The notes beneath the pieces were generated by a model. The model saw nothing but the letters and a program-made list of their open reading frames with translations. It made no database searches and was not told the origin of the DNA. The position numbers and the translations under genes are program-made. From the NCBI GenBank assembly GCA_003255025.1, contig QANY01005488.1, forward strand, positions 744,001 to 808,000: a stretch of DNA of 64,000 bases, in the 5' to 3' direction. Positions 49,501-60,981 of the stretch are shown in pieces (within the stretch, counting starts at the first letter, position 1; each line of letters begins with the position of its first letter). Origin of the DNA: Datisca glomerata. Its lineage: Eukaryota > Streptophyta > Magnoliopsida > Cucurbitales > Datiscaceae.

Positions 49501-50560
49501 GCTATTCCTGTGTCGGGATATAATTCTAGTAATTTACCTGATATTTCTAGTGGTTTGACTGTTGATTTGCCTATTTCTTCTATTCATCCACGGTCTCGCA
49601 CTACTAGTCAATCTAGGCACCTAATTCAAACACGTTCTAAATTTAGACTTCCTAAGAAGAAAGTTTTTTTGGCTTATGGTTTTCTAAGTCAAAACACTTC
49701 GATCAAACCTACTTCCTTTAGTTTTTGCATTAAAAGTCCTATATGGATTCAGGCAATGGTTGAAGAGTTTAGTGCTCTAACCGCACAACATACTTGGACT
49801 CTTGTTCCTTTACCACCAAATAAAAATGTTGTAGGTTGTAAGTGGGTTTATAAGTTAAAGTATAAACTAGATGGATCTATTGCTAGGCATAAAGCCAGGC
49901 TTGTAGCCAAAAGCTTTCATCAACAAGCAAGTTTAGATTACAGTGAGACTTAAAGTCCTGTCGTTAAGAAACCTACTATTATGGTCTTGCTCTCCTTAAC
50001 TGCTACTTATAATTGGCCCCTGAGACAAGTGGATGTTAAATGCTTTTTTACATGGCTCTTTCGTCTGAAGAAGTGTATATGACTCAACCCTAAGGGTTTA
50101 TAGATAAAAATCTTCCTCAATATGTTTGTAAGTTAAATAAGTTTCTTTATGGTTTAAAACAGGCTTCTAGAGCCTGGTTTAAGAAATTCACTACACATTT
50201 GTTCTCTATTGGGTTTGTTGCTTCTCAAGCTGATCCATCTCCTTTTATCCTTGCCACTTCCACCTCTATTACTTACATTTTATTATATGTTGATGACATC
50301 ATATTCAGTGGCACTTCTACTTCTTACATTGATAAGATTGTGAATAATTTGCAGCATACTTTTGATATGTTTGACCTTGGAGATCTCATATATTTTTTAG
50401 GCTTAGAGATACATAGAAATTCAAATGAATTATGAAAGAGGATCTAGTTGTTAAGCATGATCTAGTTCACATAAGCTAGCGGATTTGTTTACGAAGCCTT
50501 TATCTACACCTCAGTTTCTGTCATTAAGGGACAAATTTATCCATAAACCATGATTAAGTT
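46569..50560 (+). pseudogene. Ty1/copia polyprotein pseudogene, RNase H deleted
   Basis: Domains in copia order in several broken frames: gag (46780-47520: FDQWVAQDQAFLTLI, LKSDLQSVS, EEHFLESQ), zinc knuckle CQVCQKFGHSTIDCYH (about 47648-47695), protease/pre-integrase (47860-48360: NGQALSISHT, ILWHNRLGHPTHNI), integrase core (48360-48960: LFIDDCLRYSWIF), RT (49490-50435: WTLVPLPPNKNVVGCKWVY, KARLVAK, YVDDIIFSG catalytic core at about 50285-50315, LGDLIYFLGLEI). Right after LEIHRNSNE the sequence jumps to LADLFTKPLSTPQFLSLRDKF, the very end of RNase H, so most of RNase H is deleted. Many stops. In a live element this polyprotein packages, copies and integrates the RNA. Confidence 0.9.
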
Positions 50561-50569
50561 TGAGGGGGA

Positions 50570-50797
50570 TGTTAAATGCTAAGCACTTGGTTAGTGTTTA
50601 GTTACGTTGTTAAGGGCTAGTTGGTGTTTTCTTTCCTCTAGTCGTCAGTTCCTAACCATTGTACTTCACTCTCTCTGTTTTAGTTTTGCTGCAGTTAATG
50701 AAAAGTTATTGAGGTTTTCTTCTTCCCTTTTCTTCTTCTTTCTTCTTCTCCTACCTCTGCCCGACGCCAACTTCTTCCTCATTTCTTGGTTTTTACA
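50570..50797 (+). mobile_element. 3' LTR of the plus-strand copia element
   Basis: Starts TGTTAAATGCTAAGC directly after the purine tract TTTGAGGGGGA and ends TTTTTACA. 228 bp. Confidence 0.85.
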
Positions 50798-50936
50798 CCC
50801 GTCTGACGAGCTAGAATGCTCGACATACATCACTTTTTACCTTTGATATCTAGACAGGCGTGCCTGCTTTGGCCAGACCCTTGATTTCGTCTGGCGAGCT
50901 AAGTGGTCAAAATACATAATTTTTCTCCTCAAGGAA
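50798..50936. repeat. 87-bp tandem repeat array, right part
   Basis: Resumes with CGTCTGACGAGCTAGAATGCTCGACATAC; the next unit starts at 50878. Same units as at 46138-46360. Confidence 0.85.
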
Positions 50937-51185
50937 GTGGGCTAGATTGCCGCACCATTCTTTAATCTTGACTGATGTGCTAGATTGCCACACCAATCAT
51001 CGTTTTTTAATCTAGATTGAGGGGCTAGATTGTCACACTAGTCATCATTTTTTAATCATAATTGGCGCACCAATCATCACTTTTTAGTCCTGAATTGTGG
51101 GCTAGATTCCAACAACACTAATCACTTTTTTATCCTAACTTGTGCATTAGATTGCCGCAGCACTCATCATTTTTAAATCCTTTGT
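50937..51185. repeat. ~44-bp tandem repeat, about six copies
   Basis: Units of GGGCTAGATTGCCRCACCAATCATC followed by a T-run and TAATC..ATTG, starting near 50937, 50979, 51023, 51065, 51098 and 51143. Directly abuts the 87-bp array. Confidence 0.8.
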
Positions 51186-51311
51186 CGGACGTTGTGGAAG
51201 AGTTGATTTTTCCCTTTTATTTGAAAAATATCACTGTGTACACGACGTCTATTGTCCGTTACATCTTGGTGTTGGCCGTTTAAAAAGCTGGCCACTTCCT
51301 CTACTCTGATT

Positions 51312-51339
51312 GGGGGGGGGGGGGNGGGGGGGGGGGGGG
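51312..51339. other. Poly-G tract with an undetermined base
   Basis: 28 positions, all G except an N at 51325; like 10181-10209. Confidence 0.9.
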
Positions 51340-51459
51340 AATTCATGGTGAACTGAAGATGACTGGGCCTCTTATTTCCCAGTTTTTTGCTCTTCATCTC
51401 TTATTGGGGTGTCATTCTTTCTGAGCTTCATCTTTGCCTTGATGGTGGACCCCTATAGC

Positions 51460-52110
51460 TCCACATTTTGTTTCGAGATTCACATTATTTTTTTTGTCTA
51501 TAGATGTGCTCAACACATGAGATCTAAAGATTTAATGAGAATGGTTAATTTAGCGAGACAATCATTTGAAGCCATTAGAATAATATCTATATATAATTTT
51601 TAGGCTCATCAGATTTTTAGGGATAAACACAAAATAACATTTAATTTCAAAATTATAATTGCAGTGGGACCCACTATAATTTGTGCACAATTGCAGTGAG
51701 TTATGACAGTGCCTCACGACACTGTGTGTCACGATACTAATGTAGTGTCGTGTGGTATTACAGTATTGCACGCCTACTACTGTAGTGTCGTGTGGCACTA
51801 CAGTATTGCACGCCTACTACTGTAGTGTCATGTGACAGTACAATAGTTCATGTCAATCTTTGATTCCCAACCAGTGATTGACACGGGGCAATTACTGTAA
51901 GTTAAATTTTTTTTAATTAGATAATATCAGTTAATTCAAAATTAACTTATCTAATTATCCCTATCAACTAGCTTATATGTTGATTCACAAATAACATATT
52001 TAATTGATTTAATTATTATCTAATAATAATAATTTATAATTATCTAATTTCACAAATTAGATATTCTGTCATAGTTATCGATAATTAGAAAATTAATCAA
52101 TACTGTTTCT
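51460..52110 (-). mobile_element. LTR family C, copy 2, one half
   Basis: Matches 25885-26600 of the solo LTR (CTCAACAYATGRGATCTA, GACCCACT, GTGCCTCACGA repeats, CAATTACTGYRA, ATCGATAATTA). It stops where the minus-strand copia begins; the rest resumes near 55690. Confidence 0.75.
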
Positions 52111-52114
52111 TTCG

Positions 52115-55015
52115 TAACTTCACAAGTCGTTATATATTCGCCTTCCATAGTGGCCAATACTAGATTATTTAATACTACTCTAGACTACAGAATCCATATA
52201 TCTAGTGGGGTTCAGGTCTCCACCTGAGTAAACATGCATATAGTTTCTCATTCTCCTAATATACTTGAGAATGTACTTTACTACAACCCAATGTTCCAAA
52301 CCTGGATTTGATTTATAACGACTGACAATTCCCATCGCATAACAAATGTCTGATCTCGTACACAACATGACAAAAATGAGACTACGTATAATTTAAGCAT
52401 AAAGAACCTTTCTCACATCGTCTTCCTCTTAAGGTGTCTTAGGACATTGCTCAATGGAGAGGACAATTTCATGTCTGGTCGGTAGTTGACCTTTCTTGAA
52501 ATTCTCCACAGAGAATATCTCTAACACCTTATCAATATAAGATGTCTAAGAAAATACCAAGAACTTTTTCTTTCTATCTCTTAGGATTTGGATGTCTAGA
52601 ACATAACTCGTTTCTCCCTAAGTTTCTACATCATTTCGAATGATTATAAAGAACTAATAAAATCACTATCTTATCTTTGATGTATTTATAAACACAAGCA
52701 TCATCAACATTTTGCTCGAAACCATAAGATTTGATAACCTCATCAAAGATAAGATTCCAAGGTCTTGATGCTTGCTTTAATCCATAAATGGATTAATGCA
52801 ACTTGCATACTTTCTATTCTTGCCCCTTTTGTACGAACATTTCTGGTTACATCATATAGATGCTTTCTTCAAGAGAGACATTCAAAAAAGATGTCTTGAC
52901 GTCCATTTTTCATATCTCATAGCCTAATTAGTGGCTATGGACAAAAAGAAGCGAATGAATTTTAGCATGGCAAAATGGGAGAATGTCTCTTCATAATCAA
53001 CTCCTTACCTTTGTGTATAGCCCTTGGCTAGCCGCCATGCCTTGGAAGTCTTTACTTTCCCATATGTACCTCTTCTTCTTGATGATCCATTTACATCCAA
53101 TGGGCCTGACATCTTCAGGTGGATGTACAAGTGTCCATACGAAATTGGAATACATCGATTCCATTTCCTGGTTAGTGGCATCTTGCCATTTATTATTTTC
53201 AGGATCATCAATTTCTTCTTCATAAGATAACGGATCGTACTTATCAGTATCTGGCACTAGGACATGTGCCTCTAGTTCATAGCGAACATGTTGTCTTACA
53301 ACCCTCCCACTACGACGTTGCATCGGGCTTTCCTTAACATGAACTGTTGTTTCTGTGGTTTGTCATTTATCAGTTTATAATGAAGGTGGTATCATCTCAT
53401 CAAACGTTAATTCCTCAAGAATTACTTTGCTTCGAGGTTTGTAGTTTTCCATATGGTCATGATCAAGGAAGGTTACATTTGTTGACATAAACACCATTTG
53501 ATCCTCGTGATTTTGAAAGTACTCACATCTAGTCTCTCAAGCATAGCCAACGAATATGCATACTTCTAACCTTGAGTCTAACTTTCCAGTCTTGAGTCTA
53601 AGAACGTGAGCTAGACACCCCCATATACGAAAATGACATAAATTGGGTTTGGAGCCTTTCCATAACTCTAAATGTGTCTTGCTTACCGACTTAGAAGGCA
53701 CTACATTCAAAATATATGTTGCCGTGTGTAATGAATATCCCTTAATGTAAGTAGTAGTGATGAATAGCTTAACATCGACCTAACCATATCCCATAAGGTC
53801 CAGTTTCTCCTTTCTGAAACACCATTTTACTTTGGTGTTCCAGGTGCTGTGAGTTAGAATATGAATCCATACTCCAGCAAGCAATCCTTGAATTCTAAAT
53901 CGAAGTATTCACCACCTCAATTTGATCGAAATGTTTTCAATGATTTATCTAATTGTTTTTTAGCTTCAGCTTTGAAGTCTTTAGACATTTCAAAAGTTTC
54001 AAACTTTCTATGCATTAGGTAAGGATAACCATATCTAGAATAATCGTCAATAAAACTGATGAAATATTCATACCCACCTCTAGATTGTATGTTGATCAGT
54101 CCACAAATATCACTATGTACTAGCTCAAGTGGTTCCTTGGCTTTTTGGCCCTTTACTTTGAAAGGTATCTTGGTCATTTTACCCTCTAGATAAGATTCAC
54201 AAACATAAAGAGTCTCAACTTTTAGTTCTCTCAAAACACCATGCTTTGTTAATCCGTTTAACTTATCTAGATTAATATATTCCAGCCTAAGATGTCGAAG
54301 ATATGTTTTATCATCATCATGAGAAACTATACATTGTTTGTTTCTTTTAGGTTTTGCTACTTTAAATAATTCAGAATTATTTAATGTGCATTCACCCGGT
54401 TTAAGCATATACAATCCGTTTATAACCTTGACATGACAAATATCGAATCAATTTTTAGAAATAATAAACTCTTTATTAATAAAAGAAACTTAGAATAACT
54501 TTTCATGAAAAAGTGAAAGAGAAATCAAATTCCTCAAAAAATAAGAAATTTAATAAGCATTGCTCAAAACTAAATAATTATATCCAAAAAGTAAACGGAT
54601 TGTCCCCGATGATTTAGCTGACACAAGCGCACCACTGTCAACTTTCATAACGACCTCGCCATTAATCAACTCCCTTGACGATTCGAGCATTTGCAAAGAA
54701 GAGCATACATGGTTAGTGGCTCCCGAATCAAGTATCGAGGATGACAAATCATATTTAAGTAAACAAGCTTCAAGTACAAGTAAAACATATTTACCTTTCT
54801 TTTTCAGTTTGGAGAATATTTGTTAAAGTTTCTCTTCCAATGACCTTTAACCCCACAATGGAAACACTTTCCTATGCGTTCGTCGTCAACCATGTTCACC
54901 TTACCATTGGCTGGTCTTTTGGCCTTATTTTCATCATTCTTGTTCTTGTCCACCATTCTCCTCCTCCTCCATTATTCTTCTTCTTCTGGATGATTTTGCC
55001 CAAGCAAGACCCGTG
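52115..55015 (-). pseudogene. Ty1/copia polyprotein pseudogene, Tork/Tnt1-like, nested in LTR family C
   Basis: Minus strand, N- to C-terminus from right to left. Zinc knuckle CFHCGVKGHWKRN near 54860-54820, with the final Cys replaced. Protease SSSILDSGATNHVCS (54747). Pre-integrase HLRLEYINLDKLNGLTK and VCESYLEGKMTK. Integrase core ELVHSDICG, FISFIDDYSRYGY, then LKTFRSN (54414-53917). RT start KWQDATNQEMESMYSN and IGCKWIIKKKR (53323-52997). RNase H start MLCTRSDICYAMGIVSRY and YILKYIRRMRNYM (52368-52180). Gag before the knuckle is missing, as are the element's own LTRs. Frames are broken in several places. Lineage assignment is by recall of conserved phrases. Confidence 0.88.
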
Positions 55016-55029
55016 CTTCTTTTACTAGA

Positions 55030-55468
55030 ACACAAGTTAGATGGCATCATCAAAGAGTTCCTCAAGAACACAAACTAGAATGAAGATCTTCATGGCGAAG
55101 ACCTATTCGAGTCTGTTATCGCGACACTCTACACTATGTTCCTTGGATTGGACTTCATCAACTCCAAAGAACAAGAACTTGCCAAAATTGCAGAAACTGC
55201 AAGACGGGTATTATCAAAAACTCAATTATGTAACATTTGTTATATTGACGAGTTTACATGTGCTTTTGAGCAGAATATGTATAAACTTCCAGCAAGCGAA
55301 TACGCTCAATGGGTAGAAGTTTATCTCATGATAATCCCAGTGGTTGGTGAAAAAGCCAAGAAAAAGTGGGAAAAAGAGAAGAATGATCTCACAAGACATT
55401 CTTTAGCCTTTGCCACTAGAATGGTTAAGGAAGAAATTAACAGGTACTGTGATTTTAAGCACATGTAA
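55030..55468 (+). pseudogene. Fragment resembling a caulimovirid (plant pararetrovirus) coat protein
   Basis: Plus strand, opposite to the copia it abuts. One frame is open from 55079 to the stop at 55466-55468 (about 129 codons) and extends back to about 55030 through a stop at 55076. It has a predicted helical, Lys/Glu-rich character, a conserved Cys pair near its middle (LCNICY) and YKLP, as I recall for coat-protein domains of Caulimoviridae integrated in plant genomes. The zinc-knuckle tail, RT and other viral parts are absent, so it is a dead relic. Alternative: an unrecognised retroelement capsid. Identification is by memory only. Confidence 0.5.
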
Positions 55469-55689
55469 AGCAGTAATAAGGTGGTTGATGGTAGATATAA
55501 TAATAACTGAAAGACAAACATACATAATTCAATATAATTGATAAATATCTAGAATTTGAAAAGTAAACGTGATACATGAATGCAACACATAAATTTAACA
55601 TTTTCTAATCATAATAAAAAACTCAATGATTAATGTGCTATCTTAGGGCCAATCAGATTAATCTCAGACCGTCTATGAGACATTCTCAT

Positions 55690-56763
55690 CATTATTAATT
55701 AAAATTAAAATATCTCATATCCTAAAATTAAAATTAAAAATTCTTTTGCAAGTCAGTTATTTTATCATATCCTAAAATATTCACACCATAAACTGCGTAG
55801 TACAGATGTGACTTTTGGACCATGAGCCTATAATCTTAAGTTCAAATAAACTAGATTATAATTAAACTCTTAATTAAATAATCTTATTTATTAATGCAAT
55901 TATAACCCCACTATAAATATGGAATTTCACTCTTAGAGATTATAGAAAATATTTATAAAGTATTCTCATGTAGTCCATTGATAAAATCATTTCATGTAGT
56001 TCTGTCCTCCAATTATTGATCGTAAATTAGAGCTCGTCTAAATTATCACTTTACTCTTCTAATTACCTTTTGATCATTAAGTATAATTAATTCACTAGTG
56101 AATGGCTAATTTATAATCATATTATAAATTTGAGCTCAATAACTATTCAGTTCCAGAATTAACACTTAAGTGAACCAATATACTATCCGTTATGAAAGTT
56201 TAGATTCTAATTTATAATCATATTATAAATTTGAAAGTTTAGATTCCCAGCCATCCATATCACTGAATTCTAAAATAAAAGTCACTAGCATTTTTTACAA
56301 ACAAACTTTAACGAGTGAATTAAAAGATCTAGTAGACATGCATAGGAGTTCATCACTATTCAGGATTCAGACTGATCTACATATTATCATTAGATTTATG
56401 TGTATTAAATCTTTATGATGAACAGTAAGTTAATAAAGATATGAATTCATATCGGTCCTGTCATATATAATCTTATTATATAAAGTACCATCACTAAGAT
56501 GTCTATCCACATCAATGATCCAGCTCTAGATCACACGCATTCATAATATTTTTAGTGAACTGTACTAGCAACTATTCATTAAAGATTTTCTACTTTAATA
56601 TGTTGCTCGCAATTTTATTCATTATCTATGATCTTAATCATCTCGTACTAATATAAGATTATAGTCTCATTAATTTAAAAAGATAATTATAAGAAAAATG
56701 TAATTCTATTAAATTTCATATTATAATGTCAATGTACATGCTTTGAGGATATAACTCCTAACA
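55690..56763 (-). mobile_element. LTR family C, copy 2, other half
   Basis: Matches 26675-27754 of the solo LTR: AAATATTCACACYMTAGACT-type phrase, CACTATAAATATGGAATT, TTCTCATGTAGTCCA, AGTTCCAGAATTAACACTTAAG. Ends at 56763; on the minus strand it begins TGTTAGGAGTTATATCC. Contains a small internal duplication of TTTATAATCATATTATAAATTTGA (near 56110 and 56212). Confidence 0.8.
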
Positions 56764-57232
56764 AAATCTTGCTGGAGAAGCGTGTCGAAGAGGCCTAAGG
56801 AGCGTGCTAGGGAAGTTTCCTAGGACACGATGTCTGTTTTGGCTGTCCTAGATTGAATAAAAGGGAGGTGACTTTTGACATAAAATGATGAGTATTAAAT
56901 GTCGATGTGCCTTCGATGTGACATATCAAAGGTTGATCTGACATCCTGCCGCGACGATTGGATTAGTTGGGTGCTCGATCATGTAGGAAGATGCCATCTG
57001 AGATGTTACTTTCGGTGGGTAATAATGACCTTGATACTCGAGGTCAACTGAGTTCTATTCCATGTGTTGCCTCGCATATGCTCAGGTCTGTACGACCTGA
57101 GCTCCCTTGAGGCTGACCAGCTGAGATCAAAATTTCTCTTTTGATACTTCCTCTCATTGTTAGCCTTCTACTATGGGGTGGTACGTGTTGTCTTGTCATT
57201 GGTGCTCGGAAAAGCACCCATGATAAACTTCA
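56764..57232 (+). mobile_element. Gypsy-like LTR segment (family B, copy 2)
   Basis: Collinear with 41790-42255, lying in the same orientation about 15 kb away. Starts abruptly at the border of LTR family C and ends near GAAAAGCACCCATGATA. It could be the partner LTR of copy 1 or an independent copy. Confidence 0.65.
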
Positions 57233-59180
57233 ATATGAAGGAAAATAGTACATATGAATTCAAAAAACTTAAATTGGACTAAAAAGTGGTTAGACATCCT
57301 TCCAATTTTCATATATTATAGTGAGCTTAAAAGCCTGAGCTAGCTAGGTGCTGAGCTAGAGTCTGGTCAGATAGCTTAAAAAAAGCTATTGACTTGAGAA
57401 TAGTTTAAACTTATTTTTGTCAACAGATTAATCTTATTTGGAAGAGTAATCTTATTTTCGTCAACAGATTAATCTCTATTTGATAGTGTCGTAGTTCTAG
57501 TCATCGTTATATTTAACTTCTTTATTAGAGTTAAATTAATTATACAAAAAATTAATCATGATATATATTAATTAATTATCTTGAGATGTCTAAATTTTTC
57601 TCTAATGCCAAATAATTATAACAACCATTATAGTGTTATTTTTCTATAATCTCATGCACCGTGCATCAAATAGTTGAGTTGAAAAGTGTGTGAATAGTTG
57701 TTGGTTACCCAAGTAGATTGTCCCCTAATGCTAATAGAGTGTTGTAGGAGGTCTCTCATTACCTTATTAGGTGATCAGAAAATTATCGATGGGAGCACCA
57801 AGATAGTCAAACGTCATATTTTGCAATCGGTGAAAGGCCGTGGTGCGTGGTCTCTAATTGGTGTGTTAACATATCTTAATTCTACCCCAAAAATTAACAA
57901 TTATTTCATGAGTTTTCTCAAAATTCGATCTATACATACGAGAAGTATGTAATAAAAAAAGGAAACATGATGTTTCTTAAGTGCCGGATAATTATCATAA
58001 TTAGTAGATGATTATTTTAATACTACTGGTTTTCTTTCTCGAATATTTATCCATATTACTTAATACTAACGCACAGTTTATAACAAAATAGTTTGAAACT
58101 TATACATGATCATAATATATATCATTTTAAAAGCTCAAATTTCAGGATTTTTCTCGTAGAAAAAAAATTAAAAACAATTATTCACCAATGATTAAGTGTG
58201 TACTAGATAGTTTCCTTAATTTTCCTCAATAGTTTGGAAAGTAGTATAAGAAAGTACTATATGTCGCAACCTACCTGCACACGGAGTGACAATTAAAAAC
58301 ATATTTAAAATATAAATTTTAGTCGTCATCAACTAAATTAAGATATAATCAATTTAGAAAATATTTTGTCTACAAAAATAGAATAAGTTCGAGAGTTATT
58401 TGTACATAGAAAAAATATTAGTTTCCACAACATTCGTAATAAAATGGTTAACAATACTTTATCAGTTGCTAATATTTTGATAAGGTTTGAGAAATTTATT
58501 TTTGATGTCCTATTTAAGCAAATATTACTTCAAAATGGAAGTATGCGGCAATGAGTGATACTAAGACCTCTAAGACATAGGAAATCAATGCTTCAAATTG
58601 CTTAATTGTGTCTTCGGATTTTATATTTAAAATATTTAAACCGGTTGTTTCTTAGTAGAGTCGTCAAACTATCATAACGTACTTGCGACGCGGGACAACG
58701 ATTAAAAAATAATTTTAAAAATAAATTCGGAGTAGTCATCACGAAAATTCCTCTACATTTTCTTTATTTTCTCCCTTTAAATCTCTCAACGTATCACTTA
58801 TGCTTCTCTTTAGTTCTCCATAAAACTCAATTTCTAGGTTTTCTATCTCTCTATTTGTTTCTTCTTATTTACCGCTATTTACTTTTCCATCATAACTCTC
58901 TTCCAATCATTCTCTGACTCTCACACACCACAATCTCACTTATAGTATTCCTTTCTCTTCTCACAATGAACTTGATGTATCTGACTAATAGATTTTAGTG
59001 TGGTCAAAGGGGCACACAAAATCTAATAATTCAACAACAAAAGCTACTATTTAACCGAAGTCAATGCGAACAGTTCACACCACAAGCTGACACTGTATAA
59101 GTACTATACCTCCGTTGATGTATGTAAATGACCTGAAAATTTAGTATATGTTCTTATAAAAATAATGGGTAAGATGAGAA
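57233..59180. other. AT-rich spacer; no gene seen
   Basis: A GTCAACAGATTAATCT phrase is duplicated at 57419 and 57460. Two weakly similar segments lie at 58265-58345 and 58660-58750 (ACTTGCGACG / GACAATTAAAAA type). The frame at 57698-57952 matches no family I know. Confidence 0.3.
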
Positions 59181-59196
59181 AAGTACATTGGTTTTT

Positions 59197-59924
59197 TTTA
59201 AGGTCAACAATGTAATTCATTAAAAACTCAGAAATGCAAACATCAATAAGAACTAAATAAAATTATCAAATCTAAATGTCGGATAAGACTAATATACACC
59301 TACTTACGTGCATGGAGAGAATCATGTGCATAAACAACACATAAAAATAGAGCTTGAGTGGCTCATTCCAAAAGTCCTCCACTATCCAAACCTAACTCGG
59401 CCAACTAGCACTACAAATGCATATTTGCATGAAGAACAGTATAATCTCGAATAGATTTGGGACACCCGATTGTGTCACACACAAATAAAGTCCAAAAATC
59501 ACAACAAAAGTCAGATCCGAAGAGAAAATAACCATCAAGGACCAAAGATCCGGTGGACCAAAATCTATACAACCGGTAGAGAACAAAACCATCCAAAAAT
59601 TAAAGGAGAACTTTGCAGAAAATTCAAAAACTGCAACAACATACCTACCAAGAATAAGGAAACCAGCAAAAGAGAAACAAAAGAGAAAGAGGGGAAATAG
59701 ATGGGAGGGGCAGAAGAGGCGAAGAAAACACAGGGGAGAGAGAGAAAGAAGAAGGAGAAGGAAATGTGAAACATGGGAGAAGTGCTAGAAGATAAAGGGA
59801 GAAGGCAAAAGAAAAAGGTCGTGGGGGGAGTAGATGAGCTCTCCCCGTGCCGGCGACACGAAATAGAGGTGGACGATTAGGTTTTCTTGAGAGGGAGAAA
59901 TGAGATAGGCGGAAAGAGAAATAG
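59197..59924 (-). mobile_element. LINE-like or retroposed insertion with 16-bp target duplication
   Basis: AAGTACATTGGTTTTT occurs exactly at 59181-59196 and 59925-59940. On the minus strand the 3' end reads TTTTTAATGAATTACATTG then TTGACC and a short A-run, a typical plant L1 tail. The 5' part is CT-rich like an L1 or gene leader. 728 bp with no reverse transcriptase, so it is an internally deleted LINE, a LINE-mobilised non-autonomous element, or less likely a processed pseudogene. Confidence 0.75.
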
Positions 59925-60159
59925 AAGTACATTGGTTTTTATTATAATAGGAATGCCATTTTTTCTCCCCGTCTCATTCAAAGTTTAAAGCACTGCCAGT
60001 TTCTAGAATCTTCCTTGATGCACCACATCAAAGTATAGCCTTTTTAAATGAATCTCTTGTTATACAGATGGTAGAATTCATTGCTAAATCTGTCATAAGT
60101 CAGGGAACGTACAATTGATTGTTATCACCGACTCTTACTAGGGAAAGAATCCTCCCGCA

Positions 60160-60600
60160 CAGTTGGCATTAGTGGCTACTATGTTTTCTCAGTCTTCTAT
60201 TGCATCAAGTACTCCAATCTGGCTTTTTGATACAGGATGCAACTCACACATCACTCCTAACATGAAAAATTTAGTGACACCATGTCTATATAATGGAGAA
60301 GATAGCATAGCCTTTGGCAATGGCTAGAAACTACCAATAACTCATGTAGGTTCAAGTTTTTTCCCTACCCCATCACACACTTTTCACTTAGACAAAGTAT
60401 TTTGTGTTCCTCATATTTCTTTTAACCTTCTTTCTGTTCATAAGTTCTGTAAAGATAATAAATGTATCTTCATCTTTAATACTGACCTATTTGCTATTCA
60501 GCGTAAAGCCTCTGTCAATACCTAGATTCACATTCTTGGGGATAAAACTCATGTCCTTCAATCTTGACATGAGTATGCAAGAGATGATAAGTGTAATAAT
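60160..60600 (+). pseudogene. Copia protease / pre-integrase fragment
   Basis: The frame reads QLALVATMFSQ, then PIWLFDTGCNSHITPNM, the copia protease active site (DTG within WLFDTGCNSHIT), followed by SIAFGNG, THVGSS, FCVPHISFNLLSVHKFC (the conserved VLxVPxLxxNLLSVxxL pattern) and a short tail. Stops at about 60327 and 60524. Gag, integrase and RT are missing. Confidence 0.85.
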
Positions 60601-60981
60601 GAGTTGACAGTTTAACTAGCTAATTAACAAATATAGTTAGCTTAGTTAAAGATCATTAGCTACTATTTCAAGTAACAAAACCATGTAATATGATTACATT
60701 GAGTATAATCAAATACAACAATAATCTTGTGTTCCTCATATTGCTTCTAACCTTCTTTTTGTTCATAAGTTCTGTAAAGATAACAAATGTATCTTCATCC
60801 TTAATACTGACATATTTGCTATTAAGCATAAAGCCATTGTCAATACCTAGATTCACGCTCTTAAGGACAAACTTATGTCCTTCAATCCTGACATGAGGAT
60901 CCAGGGGATGATAAGTGTAATAATGAGTTGACAATTTAACTAGCTACTTAACAAATATAGTTAGCTTAGTTAAAGATCATT
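60404..60981. repeat. Duplicated copia segment, offset about 325 bp
   Basis: 60406-60657 and 60731-60981 are near-identical, starting GTTCCTCATATT and ending TTAGTTAAAGATCATT, with about 70 bp between. The copies differ at scattered positions and by small gaps. Confidence 0.88.

Noticed and set aside
49160..49558. Leu-rich plus-strand frames within the copia element
   Set aside because: Alternate-frame shadows of the copia polyprotein; the hydrophobic bias reflects T-rich codon positions.
46138..51185. CRISPR-like regular repeats
   Set aside because: The 87-bp and 44-bp units are head-to-tail tandem repeats without unique spacers, in plant DNA.
55041..55316. Alternative 91-codon frame over the pararetrovirus-like fragment
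   Set aside because: It is out of frame with the reading that carries the recognisable Cys pair and conserved phrases.
57698..57952. 84-codon plus-strand frame as a gene
   Set aside because: No recognised domain, no splice context, in AT-rich spacer between repeats; too little to support a gene.
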